Positions 4,920 to 9,003 of a stretch of DNA of 9,003 nt are shown here, one piece after another. The notes below the pieces were generated by a model. The model did no database searches, was not told where the DNA came from, and saw only the letters and a list, made by a program, of their open reading frames with translations. Within the stretch, counting starts at the first letter, position 1; every line of letters starts with the position of its first letter. The position numbers and the translations under genes are program-made. Source of the DNA: Elusimicrobiota bacterium (GTDB lineage Bacteria > Elusimicrobiota > Elusimicrobia > 2-02-FULL-39-32); contig JAHFBY010000046.1 of NCBI GenBank assembly GCA_023249835.1, forward strand, positions 1 to 9,003, read 5' to 3'.

Positions 4920-7250
4920 ATGGACTCAAAGAAATTTATAGACCGATCAACCTTATCTTTTTGTTTCGCTTTGGTTTTGGTCGCTGTTTCCTACCTTTAT
5001 CTTATCGCAAGTTGGCAAAAAGCCAACTTGAGCCTATATTATTTTCCATTGCCTGATTGGCCGATCCTGTCTAGCTGTAAAGAAAACATGCTTTTAGCTC
5101 TAAGCGGATATAAAAACGGCTATGCGCGCACGTTATACGGCTACGCGCTCTTTGCCGTTTTGTCCGCCAACTTTATTGCAGTCGGGCGATCCTCCTCACA
5201 ATTCATTTTAAAAGATGATATCCATATCCTAAGTCGACCAGAAAAAATCGCTCTTTATTATTTGCTAGGGTCATTGGCGGCCAGCCTCTTTTGGCTGTTG
5301 TTAGGTTCAATTGGCCTTTATTGCGCCGCCGCAGCGATCTTTACCGCCTTAGCGGGATGCGGATTATTTTTCTTGCATTGCCGCCATCCGATTGTTAAAT
5401 TCAAGTTCCCTGCGCTATCCAATCAACCAAGGTTAGAGTTTTTTCTGACGCTGGCATTAGTTCTGATCCTATTTATTGTATCCGCCAATGCAGTGCCCCA
5501 ACCAGGAGTAGCCGACGCTTTAGAAATTCATCTTTCCCTGCCCACCTTTTATGCCAACGAAGGCAAATTTCTGCCTCTACCTTACCAAATTTATTCCTAT
5601 CACACGCAAAATTTGGAAATGTTGGTCACCTGGTGTTTGCTCTTAGGATCCACGGTTGCTGCCATGCTGTTAATGTGGGGCTTTTTAGTGAGCTGTTCAC
5701 TCTTACTCTATGGCTGGCTAAAGCGTGAAACATCTAAATTAAGCGCGCTTTTGTCCCTCTACTTATTATTGTCCGCAGCTTTCATTACCTGGTATGCCCA
5801 TTCGGTTAAAAATGATTTTACTGCCGGACTTTTTTTATTGGCCCACTATTGGGCTCTAAGCGAGGGATTGCGCCGTAACGAAGAAAGCCTGTTACCTTCC
5901 GGGCGGTGGTTTCTAATGTCCGGACTCCTCTGCGCCGGCGCCCTTGGCCATAAACTCACGGCTCTTTTTGGAGCTTTGGGCACGGGAACATGTCTATTTC
6001 TTTGGGAATGGCGCTTTTCCAATGGCCCTCGCCACAAATGGGCAATGACCCGGGCATGGCTATTTGGGTTTAGCCTTGCTGTTTGTCCCTGGTTTTTGCG
6101 GACTTTTTTATTGACGGGAAATCCAACTTATCCCTATTTGACCGGACTATTTTCGGCCCCGTTATTAAAGCCCTGGCACATCCCTACCCCCCAATGGACC
6201 ATCTCACCGGAGATGCACTGGAGTTATGCGCTCTACTTTCAGTTATTGTTAGGCAAATATAAGCAGGGTTTCACCCAACTGTTAACCTGGGGGCCGGGTT
6301 TTGCGTTTATTGCGCTTGCGCCCTACCACCTCGCAACAAAAAATCCGGCAAAAATTAAGCTGCCTTTAGCAGCGGCATTTTTAAGCTGGGTTTTAATGCT
6401 GCCCCAAGCTTTAGAGCCGCGCTACCATATTGGTCCTCTGATCTTATTAGTGTGCCTACCCTTTGCCCTAAGCCTGAACCGAATTGAAAATAAAGCGCCT
6501 TGCAAATGGGCCGCATTAATACTGGTGACGCTATGTTTTCACAAAAGTTTTTTACAAACCGGAATCTGGGGAACAAGTTGCGCGAGCTTAAACTCTCTGC
6601 TCTTGGGTTTTTCTCCGGGCAACAAACAAACTCAAAATCCGGTGATGGACGATTTGCGAATGCTCCAACTCTTGCTCAACAACCGCGCCGCCGTTACGGA
6701 CAAAGTCCTTTATGCCGGACTCATTTACAACCACGGTTTAAAGCGCAAGACATTTCCCCAAAACGATTTGGACAGAGAAATGCTTTTCGATTTAGCGCAA
6801 GAAAGTTCGGACGCAAACGATTTAAAAGAGCGCCTACTGCGACTCGGAGTGCGCCACATATTGGTAAACCCGGTGGCCTTAAGATCGCATAAAAACAGCC
6901 CGCGCCCGCAGCTAAGCCTGGAAGACAAGCACTGGCAAAAAATCAGGGAACTTTTCAACGACCAGGCAAAACTTCTCATGGTGACCCCCAACAAAAATTT
7001 GATGTGGTACGCTCTTGGCAACGGGGGTTCCCTAGACCCAATTATTATTCAGCCGGAAGAAATCAGGGAAATGCCGATCATTGCGATCCAGTTGGCAGCA
7101 CAGTGGCGCGCGCGAGGGCTCCTGGAACAAGCGCAAAACCTCTGTCAAGAAGCCGTTAAAGTGAGCATGCATCCGGAAAACAAAGCCGTTGCCAATGAAT
7201 TGCTTGGATCTATTTTTGACGATCAAAAAAAAAGCTCCTTACGTTATTGA
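4920..7250 (+). CDS. Multi-pass membrane protein, GT-C glycosyltransferase-like (copy 2), TPR tail truncated
   Basis: The 776-residue product is a paralogue of the gene before it, with matching blocks along its whole length: LSGYKNGYAR/TLYGY near 61-75, LYYLLGSLAASLFWLLLGSIG (112-132), the loop motif VADALEIH with Asp199, Glu202 and His204, then LPYQIYSYHTQNLEML, VKNDF, GNPTYPY (400-406), KPWHIPTPQ and the tail block FPQNDLDRE (612-620). About 13-15 membrane spans are visible to residue 550, followed by a soluble tail. The acidic pair in the loop is Asp/Glu here and Asp/Asp in copy 1. The C-terminus ends FDDQKKSSLRY, one helix into a TPR unit, about 75 residues short of copy 1. The break follows a run of nine A (7225-7233), suggesting an old or recent frameshift. 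Probable role: transfer of sugar from a lipid carrier outside the membrane, perhaps alongside copy 1. The family call is moderate and the substrate is unknown. Confidence 0.72.
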   Translation: MDSKKFIDRSTLSFCFALVLVAVSYLYLIASWQKANLSLYYFPLPDWPILSSCKENMLLALSGYKNGYARTLYGYALFAVLSANFIAVGRSSSQFILKDDIHILSRPEKIALYYLLGSLAASLFWLLLGSIGLYCAAAAIFTALAGCGLFFLHCRHPIVKFKFPALSNQPRLEFFLTLALVLILFIVSANAVPQPGVADALEIHLSLPTFYANEGKFLPLPYQIYSYHTQNLEMLVTWCLLLGSTVAAMLLMWGFLVSCSLLLYGWLKRETSKLSALLSLYLLLSAAFITWYAHSVKNDFTAGLFLLAHYWALSEGLRRNEESLLPSGRWFLMSGLLCAGALGHKLTALFGALGTGTCLFLWEWRFSNGPRHKWAMTRAWLFGFSLAVCPWFLRTFLLTGNPTYPYLTGLFSAPLLKPWHIPTPQWTISPEMHWSYALYFQLLLGKYKQGFTQLLTWGPGFAFIALAPYHLATKNPAKIKLPLAAAFLSWVLMLPQALEPRYHIGPLILLVCLPFALSLNRIENKAPCKWAALILVTLCFHKSFLQTGIWGTSCASLNSLLLGFSPGNKQTQNPVMDDLRMLQLLLNNRAAVTDKVLYAGLIYNHGLKRKTFPQNDLDREMLFDLAQESSDANDLKERLLRLGVRHILVNPVALRSHKNSPRPQLSLEDKHWQKIRELFNDQAKLLMVTPNKNLMWYALGNGGSLDPIIIQPEEIREMPIIAIQLAAQWRARGLLEQAQNLCQEAVKVSMHPENKAVANELLGSIFDDQKKSSLRY
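5008..5030 (+). repeat. Perfect 9-bp inverted repeat with A5 loop inside copy 2
   Basis: CAAGTTGGC, loop AAAAA, GCCAACTTG form a perfect hairpin within codons 30-37 of copy 2, about 90 bases after its start codon. No T tract follows on the plus strand, so it is not a standard terminator. The matching stretch of copy 1 has no such repeat. It could be a protein-binding palindrome, an RNA structure affecting early translation, or chance. Confidence 0.75.
7225..7233 (+). repeat. Nine-A homopolymer at the 3' end of copy 2
   Basis: The frame of copy 2 reads CAA AAA AAA AGC here and ends six codons later at TGA (7248-7250). Losing one A, or one base of slippage, would move the ribosome or polymerase into the frame of the next gene and join the two proteins. 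Runs of this length are prone to replication and transcription slippage and to sequencing or assembly error. Confidence 0.9.
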
Positions 7251-7281
7251 GTCCCGCTTAAATGATAGACTATGCTTGAAA

Positions 7282-7695
7282 ATGACGATTAAAAAATGGT
7301 GGGATTCAAATTTTTTTAATTTACTGCAAATTTGGTTCTGGCTTTTTTTCATTGTCAAAACCTATATCTATTATACCTACTCGCTTTACAACACGCTATT
7401 TTTATATCCCATAGCGGCTTTCCTAATCATAAACCGATTAACCGCCCTGCTAAAACATTTTGAACCGAGCAAAGAAAACTCTTCTGCCTGGAACATAACC
7501 CTTTGCGCCTATCCGCTAGGGTTGAGATCTAATCAAATGTTGGACTACTTTCCCATTCTCCTGATCAATGGGATTATCTTTTGGTTCTATTTTGAGCGGA
7601 GCGCGTTTGGTTATATTTTTCTCTGGGTATTGCCGGCTGTCTATATTCGCAACAAACTGCGTAAAGCGGAAAAATCTATGGTGGCCCAAGCTTGA
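7282..7695 (+). CDS. Small integral membrane protein of unknown function
   Basis: From the ATG at 7282 the product is 137 residues (MTIKKWWDSNFFNLLQ onward). It has three or four hydrophobic spans (about 12-27, 33-50, 84-98 and 101-112) with short charged loops, and a basic tail RNKLRKAEKS. No conserved motif was recognised. The reading frame is open further upstream, overlapping the end of copy 2, but that part is not hydrophobic and lacks a Shine-Dalgarno site; a TTG at 7276 is another possible start. No clear Shine-Dalgarno site precedes 7282. It starts 31 bases after copy 2 and its stop overlaps the start of the next gene (TTGA), so it is almost certainly in the same operon. It could be a helper subunit for the neighbouring enzymes, but nothing in its sequence proves that. 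Confidence 0.6.
   Translation: MTIKKWWDSNFFNLLQIWFWLFFIVKTYIYYTYSLYNTLFLYPIAAFLIINRLTALLKHFEPSKENSSAWNITLCAYPLGLRSNQMLDYFPILLINGIIFWFYFERSAFGYIFLWVLPAVYIRNKLRKAEKSMVAQA
7680..7684 (+). promoter_or_regulatory. Shine-Dalgarno-like GGTGG deciding the TTG start at 7692
   Basis: GGTGG lies seven bases before TTG 7692. The frame contains no ATG or GTG between its upstream stop (TAA at 7662-7664) and this point. This makes TTG the most credible start and supports translational coupling to the preceding gene, whose stop TGA overlaps it. Confidence 0.45.
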
Positions 7696-9003
7696 TCAAC
7701 AAGCTGAAAAAGTTAGCGGGCGCCGGGGACATATTGGCTTGCGCCTCTACGCTTTTGTTGGCGATCGTTATTTTTAGGCCGGCGCTATCCTTGCCTCCGC
7801 GCAGCGAACATTGGCATTTGATTTACACGTTCAACCACTTGGAAAAAGGTTTCAGAGGCATAGTCACAGTCGCCACCTATTTTTTGTTTGGACACTTTCG
7901 GTTTCAGCCCTTATCCCATTTTTTACTCTATATTTCCTACCGCCTTACCGGTTCCGCTTTTCACTTGCACAACCTAACCAACTTATCCATTTACTTGGCA
8001 ACCATCACCCTCTACTATTTCCTGCTTAAATCCCTAATCCGTAACCGGCTCTTTGCCTGGCTGTTTAGTCTGCAAGCTGCTGTGCTTTATTCGCACTCTG
8101 ACATCATCACCTGGTCCTACCACCTCCACGTTATCTTTGGCGCATTCGCTTTTTTTCTGGCCGCGTCTTGGGGCGCGCTTTATGCTTCCACCAGATCTAT
8201 TTATGCTTTGATCATCGCCGACCTATTCATGCTGTCCGCCATGTATTGTTACGAAGCTTTTTTCTTCTTTCCACTGATACTTACCACGGCGCTTTACTCC
8301 TACCAAAAAGAAGAATCAAAAATACCAAACCAGCAGTTAATAAAAAATACTCTTATCCTTTACGCCGTCTACATCCTTTCATTTCTACTTTACTTATTGA
8401 TCCCCCGTTTTATGGGGGACTTCTATTGGAACATGCGTTTGTCTAAGGTAGCGCCCTTATCCTACTCAATTTCCTATTATTTATTTTTAGGTAATTTCTT
8501 ACAAATCCCCTACATCATTTTAACCGACATTTTTCACGTTAACTTTATGGTCAATTTTTTTCCCTGGATCGACTTGCCGCCCACCTACATCCAACAGTCC
8601 ATTTACGTTATGAACCACCAATACGCCCGACTATATTCCTTAATCCAACGTTACCCCATAATGTACTTTTTTGCATTTTTATTGCTTTTAACAAAGGTGG
8701 GCAAATCACTTTTTAACCAGACGGATCAGCGTAGAGAAGGGCTTGCGTACGCGGGCTTGGCTGGGATCATACTCACGTACTTTCTTATTGTCGTTTTTGG
8801 CCGCATGATGACGAACGAACCGGAATATATCCTGCGCCAATTCCGTTACCAGTTTTTTCCGAACCTTATGGTCCTAGCCTTAATTGCGCACGCCTATTTA
8901 TCTTGGACAAAAAAAGGGCATGGCTTCCTAAAAAAATGCGCCTTGGCCATATTTTTGTTAACTTCCATTTTAAGCAACGTTATTTACACCCGCAAAGCTA
9001 TAA
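7692..9003 (+). CDS. Multi-pass membrane protein, TMTC/PMT-like GT-C glycosyltransferase candidate (runs off the right edge)
   Basis: The frame is open for 437 codons from TTG 7692 to the window end without a stop. The first visible in-frame ATG comes only near codon 180, so an ATG-only search would miss it. After a first membrane span (about 13-32) comes the loop PPRSEHWHLIYTFNH, where a GT-C acidic residue would lie (Glu39). Three stretches match the usual layout of TMTC and related O-mannosyltransferase-like proteins: FRFQPLSHFLLYISYRLTG with FHLHNLTNLSIYLA (69-103), LYSHSDIITWSYHLHVIFG (132-150), and MYCYEAFFFFPLIL (184-197), where many relatives have a Lys-Glu pair. Later FRYQFFPNLMVLAL (384-397) resembles the RYLYLP segment. 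Such enzymes move sugars from lipid carriers to proteins or glycans outside the membrane. A TPR tail, common in this group, would lie beyond the window. Start overlaps the preceding stop by TTGA. Family assignment is from pattern only. Confidence 0.65.
   Translation, partial: MINKLKKLAGAGDILACASTLLLAIVIFRPALSLPPRSEHWHLIYTFNHLEKGFRGIVTVATYFLFGHFRFQPLSHFLLYISYRLTGSAFHLHNLTNLSIYLATITLYYFLLKSLIRNRLFAWLFSLQAAVLYSHSDIITWSYHLHVIFGAFAFFLAASWGALYASTRSIYALIIADLFMLSAMYCYEAFFFFPLILTTALYSYQKEESKIPNQQLIKNTLILYAVYILSFLLYLLIPRFMGDFYWNMRLSKVAPLSYSISYYLFLGNFLQIPYIILTDIFHVNFMVNFFPWIDLPPTYIQQSIYVMNHQYARLYSLIQRYPIMYFFAFLLLLTKVGKSLFNQTDQRREGLAYAGLAGIILTYFLIVVFGRMMTNEPEYILRQFRYQFFPNLMVLALIAHAYLSWTKKGHGFLKKCALAIFLLTSILSNVIYTRKAI

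Noticed and set aside
8401..8419. Hairpin TCCCCC-GTTTTAT-GGGGGA within the last gene
   Set aside because: Only six pairs, no T tract, in the middle of an open frame; probably coincidence.
7568..8446. Short open frames at 7568-7777, 7811-8029 and 8168-8446
   Set aside because: All overlap the long TTG-started frame and the small membrane gene in other phases; their residues look like out-of-frame translation.

Overview
The window is bacterial. Two tRNA genes and the start of a DNA-replication/repair operon (dnaX, recR) lie on the minus strand, and a run of four membrane-protein genes lies on the plus strand. The lineage cannot be named from this sequence. Some clues: TGA is used as a stop, the tRNA genes do not encode their CCA ends, ribosome-binding sites are weak or absent before several genes, and recR follows dnaX directly without the small ybaB gene that many bacteria place between them. 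Base composition looks roughly balanced. Large membrane glycosyltransferase-like proteins with TPR tails are common in poorly cultivated groups, but that is only a hint.

Minus strand, right to left (2231 to 1): tRNA-Tyr(GUA), tRNA-Ala(CGC), dnaX (tau subunit of DNA polymerase III, about 600 residues) and the first 59 residues of recR. The spacing is tight (20, 53 and 21 bases), and one plausible promoter lies just upstream of tRNA-Tyr. The four genes may therefore share a transcript. An 8-base T tract follows the tRNA-Ala acceptor stem and might lower read-through into dnaX. The last 45 codons of dnaX contain three in-frame slippery heptamers. One is the A AAA AAG motif, with a purine-rich Shine-Dalgarno-like sequence upstream.

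A divergent intergenic region (2232-2378) separates the two halves. Plus strand, left to right: two tandem paralogous multi-pass membrane proteins (2379-4913 and 4920-7250), a small orphan membrane protein (7282-7695), and a long membrane protein that starts with TTG and runs off the window end (7692-9003+). The paralogues look like GT-C-fold glycosyltransferases: an acidic motif in the first large external loop, many membrane spans, and a soluble C-terminal tail. The first copy ends in two clear TPR repeats. The second stops inside the matching repeat, directly after a run of nine A. The fourth gene resembles the TMTC/protein O-mannosyltransferase-like branch of GT-C enzymes. Close packing suggests a single operon, probably for glycosylation or export of surface glycans using lipid-linked sugars. 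That role is inferred from fold-like patterns only.

Nothing in the window is a CRISPR array, an insertion sequence or a phage gene. The points most worth a second look are the truncated second paralogue, the perfect hairpin inside its 5' coding region, the dnaX slippery sites, and the unidentified gene cluster itself.
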